A DNA stretch of 64,000 bases, from positions 1 through 64,000 of the forward strand of contig CAWEME010000025.1 in the NCBI GenBank assembly GCA_963810055.1, read 5' to 3'. This document shows, piece after piece, positions 27,618-35,444 of this stretch. A program made the position numbers and the translations under genes. Origin of the DNA: REEB95 sp963810055 (GTDB taxonomy: Bacteria > Pseudomonadota > Alphaproteobacteria > ATCC43930 > CGMCC-115725). The notes beneath the pieces were generated by a model. The model saw only the letters and a list, made by a program, of their open reading frames with translations. It was not told the origin of the DNA and did no database searches. Each line of letters begins with the position of its first letter. Position 1 is the first letter of the stretch.

Positions 27618-28340
27618 TCAGATGCCGAAATACTGGGAGTATTTCTGCTTGATCTCGTCCGCATGCGCCGCCGTGGCTTGCGGATCGTCGCGCATCAGCT
27701 TGATGCTCTTGAGCGACAGGTGGCTGGGTGGCTCTTTCACAGTCGGATCGAAGGAGCGCAGCGCGCGGGTATCGACGATCATCTGCTGGGTTTGGTGACT
27801 GAAGAGATAGCTCTCATAGAGCCGGGCCGCGTTGGGATGGGGCGCGTCCTTCATCACGCGGACGGAGCCGGCGACGAAGGGCGTGCCTTCGGTCGGATAA
27901 ATCGGCTCGACGGCGCGCCGCGGCTCTTTTCCCGCAACAGCAGGTATTCGATGCGTCGACGCTGACGGAACGTTCGCGGGTCTCGAGCTTGCGCACGGGG
28001 TCGTTGGCGGATTGCACCTGCATGACGTGCTGCTGAGCGAGCTTCTCGAAATAAGGCCAGCCTAGATCGCGCATCATCTCGTAAGTCGCGGTCAGATGTG
28101 CCGCTATAGCGGGGATGTGCCTTCACCAGTTTGCCGTCCCATTTGGGGTCGAGCAGATCGGCAGCTCTTGGGCGCGTCGTTTGGTTGGACCAGCTTGGTG
28201 TTGTAGCGTATGACGTTCAAGGTCGCCCGCCAGCTGGCGTAAAGCGCGTCGGGATCGCGAGGTGGCTGGCACATAAGCTATGCCGTCGGGCACGTAAGGC
28301 GCGAGCAGTCCGCTCTGCTTCCAGGAGATGAAGAGAGGTA
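27618..28340 (-). pseudogene. Extracellular solute-binding protein (ABC importer, family 1), 5'-truncated and frameshifted
   Basis: C-terminal two thirds of a periplasmic binding protein of the iron(III)/polyamine type. The pieces are GLLAPYVPDGIAYVPA near 28290, WRATLNVIRYNTKLVQPNDAPKS near 28210, DPKWDGKLVKAHPRYSGTS near 28125, LGWPYFEKLAQQHVMQVQSANDP near 28050, and KDAPHPNAARLYESYLFS…KQKYSQYFGI to the stop at 27618. At least three frame shifts separate them. The N-terminal hundred or so residues are absent: the homology begins almost at the base after the rpoH stop. It lies just upstream of the MmgE/PrpD remnant on the same strand, so the two probably came from one catabolic operon. Confidence 0.75.
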
Positions 28341-29234
28341 TCAGAGTTCATGCAAGGCGGGGTGGCTCTGCACCGCCTTCGACTTGATCGCCTTTTGCAG
28401 TTTCTCGAAGGCGCGCACCTCAATTTGACGCACGCGCTCGCGTGAGATGCCGTATTTTACCGATAAATCCTCGAGCGTTGCCGGCTCGTCCTGGAGGCGG
28501 CGTTCGACCAGAATGTCGCGCTCGCGGCCGGTCAACAGCTTCATCGCTCCACGCAGCAGATCGCGGCGCAGGCCAAGTTCCTGGCGCTCGCCGAGGCGGT
28601 CTTCCTGGTCGGGGCTTTCATCCACCAGCCAGTCCTGCCATTCGCCCTCGCTTTCGGCCCTCAAGGGCGCGTTGAGCGAATTATCCGGCGCGGCGAGGCG
28701 GCGGTTCATGTTGACCACGTCCTCTTCGGGGACGCCGAGTTCGGTGGCGATCTTGTGGACATTCTCGGGCGACAGGTCGCCTTCCTCAATCGCCTGAAGC
28801 TGACCCTTGATCTTGCGCAGGTTGAAGAACAGCTTCTTTTGCGCCGCGGTGGTGCCCATCTTCACCAGCGACCAGGAATGCAGGACGTATTCCTGGATGG
28901 CGGCCCGGATCCACCACATGGCGTAAGTCGCCAGACGGAAGCCGCGTTCGGGGTCGAAGCGCTTCACCGCCTGCATCATGCCGACATTGCCTTCGGAGAT
29001 GAGTTCGGCGAGCGGCAGGCCGTAGCCGCGATAGCCCATGGCGATCTTGGCCACCAGGCGCAGATGGCTGGTCACCAGCTTATGCGCGGCGTCGCGGTCG
29101 CCATGCTCGCGCCAGCGCTTGGCCAGCATGTACTCCTCCTCCGGCTGCAACATCGGGAATTTGCGGATCTGTTGGAGATAGCGCGCAAGGTTGCCTTCGG
29201 ACGAGATCGTGGGGAGGGCGCGGACAGTCGCCAT
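28341..29234 (-). CDS. rpoH: RNA polymerase heat-shock sigma factor RpoH (sigma-32)
   Basis: 297 residues. Directs transcription of heat-shock genes. Region 2 shows LAELISEGNVGMMQAVKRFDPERGFRLATYAMWWIRA. The RpoH box QKKLFFNLRK (about 132-141), specific to sigma-32, is present. Region 4 ends in the helix-turn-helix GISRERVRQIEVRAFEKL. A Shine-Dalgarno AGGAG lies ten bases before ATG 29234. It follows rluD on the same strand after 68 bases, with its own candidate promoter in that gap. Confidence 0.97.
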   Translation of the reverse strand: MATVRALPTISSEGNLARYLQQIRKFPMLQPEEEYMLAKRWREHGDRDAAHKLVTSHLRLVAKIAMGYRGYGLPLAELISEGNVGMMQAVKRFDPERGFRLATYAMWWIRAAIQEYVLHSWSLVKMGTTAAQKKLFFNLRKIKGQLQAIEEGDLSPENVHKIATELGVPEEDVVNMNRRLAAPDNSLNAPLRAESEGEWQDWLVDESPDQEDRLGERQELGLRRDLLRGAMKLLTGRERDILVERRLQDEPATLEDLSVKYGISRERVRQIEVRAFEKLQKAIKSKAVQSHPALHEL

Positions 29235-29271
29235 GAATGGCGGGCTCCTTTCATTCTTTCTGTAAAAACAT

Positions 29272-29300
29272 ATCTTAGTACCTTAGTAGGATATTGTCTA
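29272..29300 (-). promoter_or_regulatory. Candidate sigma-70 promoter of rpoH
   Basis: On the minus strand TAGACA (29300-29295), a 17-base spacer and TAAGAT (29277-29272). The predicted start is about 30 bases before the rpoH ATG. The surrounding stretch is unusually AT-rich for this genome. Confidence 0.45.
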
Positions 29301-29302
29301 GA

Positions 29303-30271
29303 CTAGATAGCATCTAAGCTAGTCACCAACTTGCTGATATCCCTAGGTAAGCGGCTACGGAATTCGAGGTATTCGCCGCTTGCAGGGTGCCGGAACCCCA
29401 GGAGATAGGCATGGAGCGCCTGGCGTCCAAGCGATGCCGCCGCCTTGCGTGCCTTCTCCGGCAATGCGGCTAGGCGGCTTTGGCTCTGTTTTCCATAGCT
29501 GGCATCGCCGATCAGCGGGTGGCCTTTGGCCGTCATATGGACGCGGATCTGATGGGTGCGGCCGGTGGCGAGCCGGCATTCGACCAGCGCCGCCTTGGTG
29601 CCGAAGGCTTTCAGCACCTTATAGCGGGTCATGGCGGGCTTGCCGCGGGACGATACCACCGCCATTTTCTTGCGATCGCGCGGATTGCGGCCGATGCGGC
29701 CGGAAATCTCGCCGCTTTTGGGCTGGGGCACGCCCCAGACCACCGCCTGATAGGCTCGGGTGACGGCATGGGCGGCGAAATCGCGCGCCAGCGCATGATG
29801 TGCCGCCTCGGTCTTGGCCACCACCATCAGGCCGCTGGTGTCCTTGTCGAGGCGGTGAACGATGCCCGGCCGCTTGACGCCGCCGATGCCGGCCAGGCTC
29901 GCTCCGCAATGGGCGAGCAGCGCGTTGACCAGGGTCCGGTCCGGGTTGCCGGGGGCGGGATGGACCACCAGCCCGGCCGGCTTGTCGAGCACGAGGAGAT
30001 GCTCGTCTTCGTAGCGTATGTCGAGCGCCATCGCCTGGGGCTCGGGCGTGGCATTCTCGGGCGGGGGCACGGCGAGGGTGAAGATCTGGCCCGGCTTGAC
30101 CCGCATGGCGGGGTCGGTCACCGCTGTGCCCCCCAGGCTAACTTGGCCTGATTCCACGAGATTCTTCAGGCGCGAACGCGAGAACCCAGCCAGCGCGGTC
30201 GCCAGGAAACGGTCCAGCCGCTCGCCCGCAACCTCGCTTCCGACCTGCGCTTGTAGCGTCTCAGCACTCAT
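29303..30271 (-). CDS. rluD: Ribosomal large-subunit pseudouridine synthase D
   Basis: 322 residues from ATG 30271. Makes pseudouridines in helix 69 of 23S rRNA. An N-terminal S4 domain (GERLDRFLATALAGFSRSRLKNLVESGQV) is followed by the synthase domain with GIVHRLDKDTSGLMVVAKT, which holds the catalytic aspartate, and RTHQIRVHM. The frame is open to 30571, but that extension has no homology and runs antisense through the neighbouring gene. The ATG shares CATG with an ATG on the other strand. Confidence 0.94.
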   Translation of the reverse strand: MSAETLQAQVGSEVAGERLDRFLATALAGFSRSRLKNLVESGQVSLGGTAVTDPAMRVKPGQIFTLAVPPPENATPEPQAMALDIRYEDEHLLVLDKPAGLVVHPAPGNPDRTLVNALLAHCGASLAGIGGVKRPGIVHRLDKDTSGLMVVAKTEAAHHALARDFAAHAVTRAYQAVVWGVPQPKSGEISGRIGRNPRDRKKMAVVSSRGKPAMTRYKVLKAFGTKAALVECRLATGRTHQIRVHMTAKGHPLIGDASYGKQSQSRLAALPEKARKAAASLGRQALHAYLLGFRHPASGEYLEFRSRLPRDISKLVTSLDAI

Positions 30272-30293
30272 GGCGGCTAAAGTGAACCGGAAC

Positions 30294-30596
30294 ATGCGGG
30301 CCCTCAAGCTTCTGGTGATCGGATTGGGCGTGCTGCTGGCGGCCGGGGTGGCGGCGCTGGCAGTGGCGGTGGTGCTGCGCCTTAACCATAACCATGCCGC
30401 GTCTATGCCCGCGAGCGGCGGCGGATCGGCCGTCCTGACGCTGCCGCCGGGGGCCAAAATCGTCTCGACCGAGGCCTCGGGAGGCAGACTCGTCGCCCGG
30501 ATCGACCTGCCGGATGGCGGCGTCGAGCTCATCATCTTCGATCTGGCCAATGGCGCGCGCATCGCCACCATCGATCTGGCGCCGCAGCAGCGCTGA
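30294..30596 (+). CDS. Small single-pass membrane protein, conserved hypothetical (DUF6476-like)
   Basis: About 100 residues from ATG 30294 (MRALKLLVIG); an ATG at 30270 would add eight. There is one transmembrane helix (about 4-27), then a short Ala/Gly linker and a small periplasmic beta region (PPGAKIVSTEASGGRLVARIDLPDGGVELIIFD). It is divergent from rluD. Alphaproteobacteria commonly carry such a protein beside rluD-rpoH; I recall the family as DUF6476 but cannot check. Function unknown. Confidence 0.75.
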   Translation: MRALKLLVIGLGVLLAAGVAALAVAVVLRLNHNHAASMPASGGGSAVLTLPPGAKIVSTEASGGRLVARIDLPDGGVELIIFDLANGARIATIDLAPQQR

Positions 30597-30859
30597 GGCA
30601 GGGGACTCGCCGGGAATTTTCTCTGCCGCTTCTGTCACAAAGCCGCTTTATGTTCCGAAATCCGCTCCGCAGGGGCCGAAATCTGCTCCGCGAGGAGCGA
30701 AATTCCTCCTTCATGGGGGCCGCGCGGGGAAAAAATCGCCTTGCGAGCGTAAAGGGAGGATAAAAATCGCCGCTCGAGAGGAAAATCGGCAACGCAGCCA
30801 AGAAAATTTACTTTTCCGTGAATTTTTTCTTGCATCGTGCGGTGATGAGCGTATCTATC

Positions 30860-31070
30860 AAATCAGACGCACTCGCACGTGCCTATGGCCCATCGTGGTT
30901 ATGCAACGACGTAACGCGTCCTTTTTGGCAGAGCCGGTCGAGTTGGACCGGTCCCGAGAGGGAGGTCGATATGGTTGCTTTCCAGCGCAGGGCTCCGGAG
31001 CCCTCATTTGAAGCCGGCATTGGCGCCCCCAGCGGCGCCGTGAGCCGTTTGAGCGTCCAGAATTGATCCC
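30860..31070 (+). ncRNA. Candidate structured leader RNA of the decarboxylase gene (speF-type)
   Basis: The long leader before the decarboxylase gene carries three hairpins: CCGGTC/GACCGG (30934-30951), GGGCT/AGCCC (30990-31003) and GGCGCC/GGCGCC (31022-31039). Alphaproteobacterial ornithine decarboxylase genes are known to be preceded by a conserved RNA element called speF. Position and structure fit that, but I could not run a covariance model. A small ORF with a strong ribosome-binding site overlaps the last two hairpins. Confidence 0.45.
30971..31066 (+). CDS. Putative 31-residue leader peptide upstream of the decarboxylase
   Basis: ATG 30971 is preceded by GGGAGG with a 5-base spacer, one of the best ribosome-binding sites in the region. 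The frame encodes MVAFQRRAPEPSFEAG… and stops at 31066, 140 bases before the decarboxylase ATG. Two leader hairpins lie inside it. A second frame (30901-31011, MQRRNASFLAEP…) overlaps it without a clear ribosome-binding site. A leader peptide is known to sense ornithine upstream of enterobacterial speF, so an analogous role is possible but unproven. Confidence 0.4.
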   Translation: MVAFQRRAPEPSFEAGIGAPSGAVSRLSVQN

Positions 31071-31206
31071 CACACCCGGTTTTCGGGCGGACCCTTCCTT
31101 CGAGGATGCCGGTTCCGCCTTCACACGTCCTCTCGCCCAACTCCGTCGCGGCCTGCGGGGGCAATTTGGCGCGGTCAAGCGCGCGCTTTGAGATAGGAAT
31201 TCGACC

Positions 31207-32346
31207 ATGAACGTCGTCAACAAGAAGATCGCCAAGTTCCTCGCCGAGCAGAAGCCCGAAACGCCTTGCCTGATCGTCGATCTCGACATCGTGACCCAGG
31301 CCTACAAGCTCCTCCGGCGCTATCTGCCCTTGGCCCGCGTGTTCTACGCGGTCAAGGCCAACCCGGCGCCCGAAATCGTCGGCGCGCTCAAGGATCTGGG
31401 CTCGAGCTTCGACGTCGCCAGCCGCAACGAGATCGATCTCTGTCTCGGCCGCGGCGTCGCCCCGGACAACGTCTCCTTCGGCAACACCATCAAGAAAGAG
31501 CGCGATATCGCCTATGCCTATGAAAAGGGCGTGCGCCTCTTCGCCTTCGACAGCCAAGCCGAGCTGGAAAAGCTTTCGCGAGCCGCGCCCGGCGCGCGCG
31601 TCTTCTGCCGCATCCTGGTCGAGTGCACCGGCGCCGATTGGCCGTTGTCGCGTAAATTCGGCTGCGCGCCGGAAATGGCGGTCGAGCTGCTGCGCCAGGC
31701 GCGCGACATCGGGCTGGATCCCTACGGCGTCTCCTTCCATGTGGGTTCGCAGCAGACCGATCTTTCGCAATGGGACAGCGCCATCGGCCGCGCCGCCAAG
31801 ATGTTCTCGGCACTGGCCGAAACCGACATCAACCTGCGCATGGTCAATGTCGGCGGCGGCTTCCCGGCCAAGTATCGCGGCGACGTGCCGGCGGTGGTCA
31901 ACTACGCCAATGCGGTGATGTCCGCCATGACCGCGCATTTCGGCAACAACCTGCCGGAGATGATCATCGAGCCCGGCCGCTCCATCGTCGGCGATGCCGG
32001 CGTGATCCAGAGCGAGGTGGTGCTGATTTCCAGGAAATCGGCCAACGATCCGAAACGCTGGGTCTATCTCGATGTCGGCAAGTTCGGCGGCCTGGCCGAG
32101 ACCATGGACGAGGCGATCAAGTACCGCATCAAGACGCCGGCCGATGGCGGTCCGCGCGGGCCGGTGGTGATCGCGGGTCCGACCTGCGACAGCGCCGACA
32201 TTCTTTACGAGCGCACGGTTTACCGTCTGCCGCTCGACCTCAAGGTGGGCGACCGGGTCGAGATCCTGTCGACCGGCGCCTATACATCCAGTTACTCGAC
32301 GGTGAACTTCAACGGCTTCGCGCCGCTCAAGACCTACTGCATCTGA
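31207..32346 (+). CDS. Ornithine/lysine decarboxylase, alanine-racemase fold (type III PLP enzyme)
   Basis: 379 residues. Decarboxylates ornithine (and often lysine) to putrescine or cadaverine, the entry to polyamine synthesis. The PLP lysine is in VFYAVKANP, the phosphate-binding GGGFPAKY and EPGRSIVGDAG motifs are present, and the active-site cysteine is in GPTCDSADILYE. Length and N-terminus match the alphaproteobacterial ODC/LDC group rather than LysA. AGGA lies about ten bases before the ATG. It is transcribed after a leader of some 300 or more bases with structure and small ORFs. Confidence 0.9.
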   Translation: MNVVNKKIAKFLAEQKPETPCLIVDLDIVTQAYKLLRRYLPLARVFYAVKANPAPEIVGALKDLGSSFDVASRNEIDLCLGRGVAPDNVSFGNTIKKERDIAYAYEKGVRLFAFDSQAELEKLSRAAPGARVFCRILVECTGADWPLSRKFGCAPEMAVELLRQARDIGLDPYGVSFHVGSQQTDLSQWDSAIGRAAKMFSALAETDINLRMVNVGGGFPAKYRGDVPAVVNYANAVMSAMTAHFGNNLPEMIIEPGRSIVGDAGVIQSEVVLISRKSANDPKRWVYLDVGKFGGLAETMDEAIKYRIKTPADGGPRGPVVIAGPTCDSADILYERTVYRLPLDLKVGDRVEILSTGAYTSSYSTVNFNGFAPLKTYCI

Positions 32347-33082
32347 GCGAGCTTGCCGGGGGGACTAAGTTCGGCCGGGCCCTTGCCAAGGGTCCGGCCG
32401 AAGCGTTTTGGGGCGGCGGCAGCGCCGAAATCTCGTTCAAGAGCTTCTGCTGCATCGCCTGCGCGAAGGAATCGAATTTCTCGACCTGGAGCAGGAAGGC
32501 GCCCGATCCGCCGATGACGTTCATGTCGTAATACTGATCGAGCCAAGGTTCGTTTTGCAGGATGGCGAGGCCGTTGATGGTGATGACCTGCTGCACCAGC
32601 GCGTCGCGCACCTCGTCGGGCGGCGGGCCGATATTCGCCATGCCGTCGCCCGAAAGGTCGATCACCCGCCGCGCGGGGTGATCGCCGAGCCGCTTGAAGG
32701 CGGCGCCGGCGGCCAGAAGAGCATCGCCGATGGCGGTCAGGCCGTTGGAGCTGCGTTTCGAGGCGCGCACCTTGGCGGCGAAGGCGCTGGCCGAGGCTTG
32801 ATCCGAGACATGGGTCCAATCGACCGTCACGACCTGTTTGTCGCGGTCGGACCACTCCATGACCAGCACGTCGATCCCGCCCGCGGCTCCGCCGCGGATT
32901 GCGCTGATCACGGCGGGATTCTCGAAAGCGCGGGCGATGCCCTCATGCTGAAGGGTGTATTCGCCGGCATCGACGCTTTCCGACACGTCGACTGCCAACA
33001 CCAGCGCCAGATCGACCTCGGCGGCCTGCGCCGGGACCAGGCCGAGCAGAACGACTAACAGGGCAAGGACAACAGGCCTCAT
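32327..33082 (-). CDS. DUF1194 family protein with von Willebrand A-like domain
   Basis: 251 residues from ATG 33082, which opens a clear signal peptide (MRPVVLALLVVLLGLVPAQA). The frame is open to 33175. The mature part begins VDLALVLAVDVSESVDAGEY, where DVSES is a MIDAS-type metal site, and contains VIDLSGDGMANIGPPPDEVRDA. Secreted or periplasmic, role unknown; the family is common in alphaproteobacteria. Its last 20 bases overlap the end of the decarboxylase gene. Confidence 0.85.
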   Translation of the reverse strand: MRPVVLALLVVLLGLVPAQAAEVDLALVLAVDVSESVDAGEYTLQHEGIARAFENPAVISAIRGGAAGGIDVLVMEWSDRDKQVVTVDWTHVSDQASASAFAAKVRASKRSSNGLTAIGDALLAAGAAFKRLGDHPARRVIDLSGDGMANIGPPPDEVRDALVQQVITINGLAILQNEPWLDQYYDMNVIGGSGAFLLQVEKFDSFAQAMQQKLLNEISALPPPQNASAGPLARARPNLVPPASSLRCSRS

Positions 33083-33217
33083 GCCGGAAGCAAACACCAG
33101 TGCGGCGCGTTTGGCGAGGCCCGCATCGCGCTTGCGATGCATGCCCGGACTTGCATTCTCGCGCCCGGCAAACATAATCGGGACTGATCGGGCGCCCCGA
33201 AAACATTACCGGATCGC

Positions 33218-33673
33218 ATGCTCCGTTTTGCCGCCTTCGCCGCATTGGCCGCCACCTTGCTCGTGCTATCCGTCATGCCCAATGCCTGGGCGGACAGCAG
33301 CGATCCCGTGGGCTGTGCCGCGCTCGCCTTCCGCGCCGTCGGCCCGGGCCTCGCCGATGGCGAGCAAGACGCCGGATTCTACAAATCGCATCTTGGCAAG
33401 ATCGAGGTGCTGGCCCTGGTCAAAAGCGGCGCGGCGCAGAATTATTTCGTGCAAATCAACGGCAAGGCCTTGGCCCCGGTGTCGGGCGACCTGCCCGGCG
33501 GCATAGCATCTTGTGCCAAGGCCAAGCGGCTGGCGCCGCCTTCAAGTCCGGACAGCGTGTGCACCGGCGATCGGCTGGTGGTGCTGATCGGCCATGACGC
33601 GGAGCGGCACTACGTGCTGCTCTACGTTCATCGCAGCAATGTCTGGCATTTCTGCAGCGCCGGCATCATCTGA
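33218..33673 (+). CDS. Secreted hypothetical protein
   Basis: 151 residues with a signal peptide ending at AWA (about residue 25). The mature part has four cysteines (GCAAL, ASCAK, SVCTG, HFCSAG) that could form two disulfides, and no motif I recognise. The ATG at 33218 lies 135 bases from the divergent DUF1194 gene. The end faces the S41 protease gene. Confidence 0.65.
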   Translation: MLRFAAFAALAATLLVLSVMPNAWADSSDPVGCAALAFRAVGPGLADGEQDAGFYKSHLGKIEVLALVKSGAAQNYFVQINGKALAPVSGDLPGGIASCAKAKRLAPPSSPDSVCTGDRLVVLIGHDAERHYVLLYVHRSNVWHFCSAGII

Positions 33674-33709
33674 CCGACTCCGGCCGAATCCGGCGACTTC
33701 GCCCTCGGC

Positions 33710-35302
33710 TTAGTGGACGAAATTGTGCGCCAGGTTGGTCGGCGGCGCCTTCAATAGACGGCTATAGAGCGTCGGGTTCTCGACCATTTGGCGTGCGAGC
33801 GCCAGGTCGATGGCGCGATCGGCGCGTTGCGCCGGGCACAGCGCACGCAAGGCGGTCCAGCCATTGTCGTCGAGGTCGTCGCGCGCCTTGACCAGCTCGG
33901 GCGCCGGGCTCTTTTGCAGCACCGCCGCCGCATCAGCGTTGTCGCCGAGATTGGCTGTGCATACTGTCGGCACCACGCCGTGATGGTTGAGAAAATATCC
34001 CCGGGGCGGAACGAGTTGAGCCCAGGTGACGGTAAGCTCGCCGTCATTCGAGGTGCGCAGTACGGTCTGCACCGTGCCCTTGCCGTAGCTGGATGTGCCG
34101 ATCACCACGGCGCGGCCCGAATCCTGCAGCGCCGCGGCGACGATCTCCGAGGCCGAGGCCGAGCCGCCATTGACCAGCACCGCCAGCGGCAGCGTCTCGG
34201 CGTGATGGTCCGCAGGCGCTGCGAAATACTGGAAACTGTCCGGGTTGCGGCCGATGGTCGTCACCACCGTGCCGCCATCGAGGAACTGGCTTGCCACGTC
34301 GATCGACTGGTCGAGCAATCCGCCGGGATTGTCGCGTAGATCGAGCACGATGCCCTTCATCGCGAGGCCGAGATCCTGATGCGCCTTGTGCAGCAACTGC
34401 ACCAGGGTCTGCCCTGTCTGTTGGTTGAAGCTGACGATCTTGAATACCGCGACGTCGTGATCTTCGCTCAAAGTCACGGAAGGCGGCACCAGATGCGCGC
34501 GCTCGATCGACAGCATCATCGGTCTGGTGAGGCCGGCGCGTTGAATGCCGAGCACGACCACGGACGAGGCCGGGCCGCGCAGCCGCTCGCGCACCTGGTC
34601 GGGCGTGAGCGAGGCGGAAGGCACGCCGTCGAGCGCGACGATACGGTCATTGATGCGGATGCCGGCTTTCGCGGCCGGCGAATTCTCCATCACCGAAGCG
34701 ATGCGGACGCCGTCGCCGCTGTCCAGCATCACGCCGATGCCGCTGAAGCCGTCGCGCGCGGCGCGCCATTCGCGCGCCACGTCCGGCCGCGCGTAGTGCG
34801 AGAAGGGGTCGAGCGTGGCCAGGCCGTGGTCGATCACCGCCTCATCGAGCCGATCCACGGACACGTCGGCGAGAGCGGGCGAAACCCGGCGCGCGGTGTC
34901 GAGGATCTGCGCGGTCAGGCTGCCCCATCCGGCGCTGTCGTAGGGCGGGGGCGCGGGATAGGTCCAGGTTTCCTCGCCATGGCGGAGGATCACGTCGTTA
35001 TCGGCGCGCTCGACCACGAGCGTTGAATCGAAGTCGCCGATCTTGGCCAGGCTTTGGAGCGCGACCTGGTCGGCGCGGGTGGCGTCGATGTGATACTCGA
35101 TGATGCTTTCATAGGTTTCGGTGAACAGCCGGCGCTCACCGCCGGGCGAAGCCTTATCGGCGGACGCAACCTGTGGCGATGGCGGGCTTGCCGCCGTTCC
35201 ACAGGCGGAAAGCGCAATCGAAAGGGCGGCCGCTAAAGACCATAGAACAGGAACACGACCTGCGGTCATGGCGCCGTTTTGCTTGGGCGTAAAAGCAGAC
35301 AT
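33710..35302 (-). CDS. S41 family C-terminal processing peptidase, lipoprotein
   Basis: 530 residues. A lipoprotein signal ends in the lipobox LSAC (Cys34 if the start is 35302, Cys23 if ATG 35269). A PDZ domain (about 185-255) has FSGIGVMLDSGDGVRIASVMENSPAAKAGI. The S41 domain has DLRDNPGGLLDQSI, the nucleophile Ser383 in NGGSASASEI and the base Lys408 in SSYGKGTVQ, the Prc/CtpA dyad with its usual 25-residue spacing. It probably trims periplasmic or outer-membrane proteins. rnr lies upstream on the same strand, 142 bases away. Confidence 0.9.
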   Translation of the reverse strand: MSAFTPKQNGAMTAGRVPVLWSLAAALSIALSACGTAASPPSPQVASADKASPGGERRLFTETYESIIEYHIDATRADQVALQSLAKIGDFDSTLVVERADNDVILRHGEETWTYPAPPPYDSAGWGSLTAQILDTARRVSPALADVSVDRLDEAVIDHGLATLDPFSHYARPDVAREWRAARDGFSGIGVMLDSGDGVRIASVMENSPAAKAGIRINDRIVALDGVPSASLTPDQVRERLRGPASSVVVLGIQRAGLTRPMMLSIERAHLVPPSVTLSEDHDVAVFKIVSFNQQTGQTLVQLLHKAHQDLGLAMKGIVLDLRDNPGGLLDQSIDVASQFLDGGTVVTTIGRNPDSFQYFAAPADHHAETLPLAVLVNGGSASASEIVAAALQDSGRAVVIGTSSYGKGTVQTVLRTSNDGELTVTWAQLVPPRGYFLNHHGVVPTVCTANLGDNADAAAVLQKSPAPELVKARDDLDDNGWTALRALCPAQRADRAIDLALARQMVENPTLYSRLLKAPPTNLAHNFVH

Positions 35303-35444
35303 GGTGAAGTGAAACTAAACTCCCCCGCTTTATATCTATTTGTATCTATTCTTGCCTTTGTGCCTTCGGGCTTGCAAGCGGATATATGATTAACCGGCGA
35401 ATTATTAGGGCTTATTCACGTAGCGGGCGGGCGGAAAACTACGG

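Noticed and set aside
29303..30571. Longer rluD start at 30571
   Set aside because: The extra 100 residues are antisense to the small membrane protein gene and have no similarity to pseudouridine synthases.
35331..35350. Two 10-bp AT-rich repeats before the S41 protease gene
   Set aside because: Only two short copies in a normal AT-rich promoter zone; not enough to call a repeat element.
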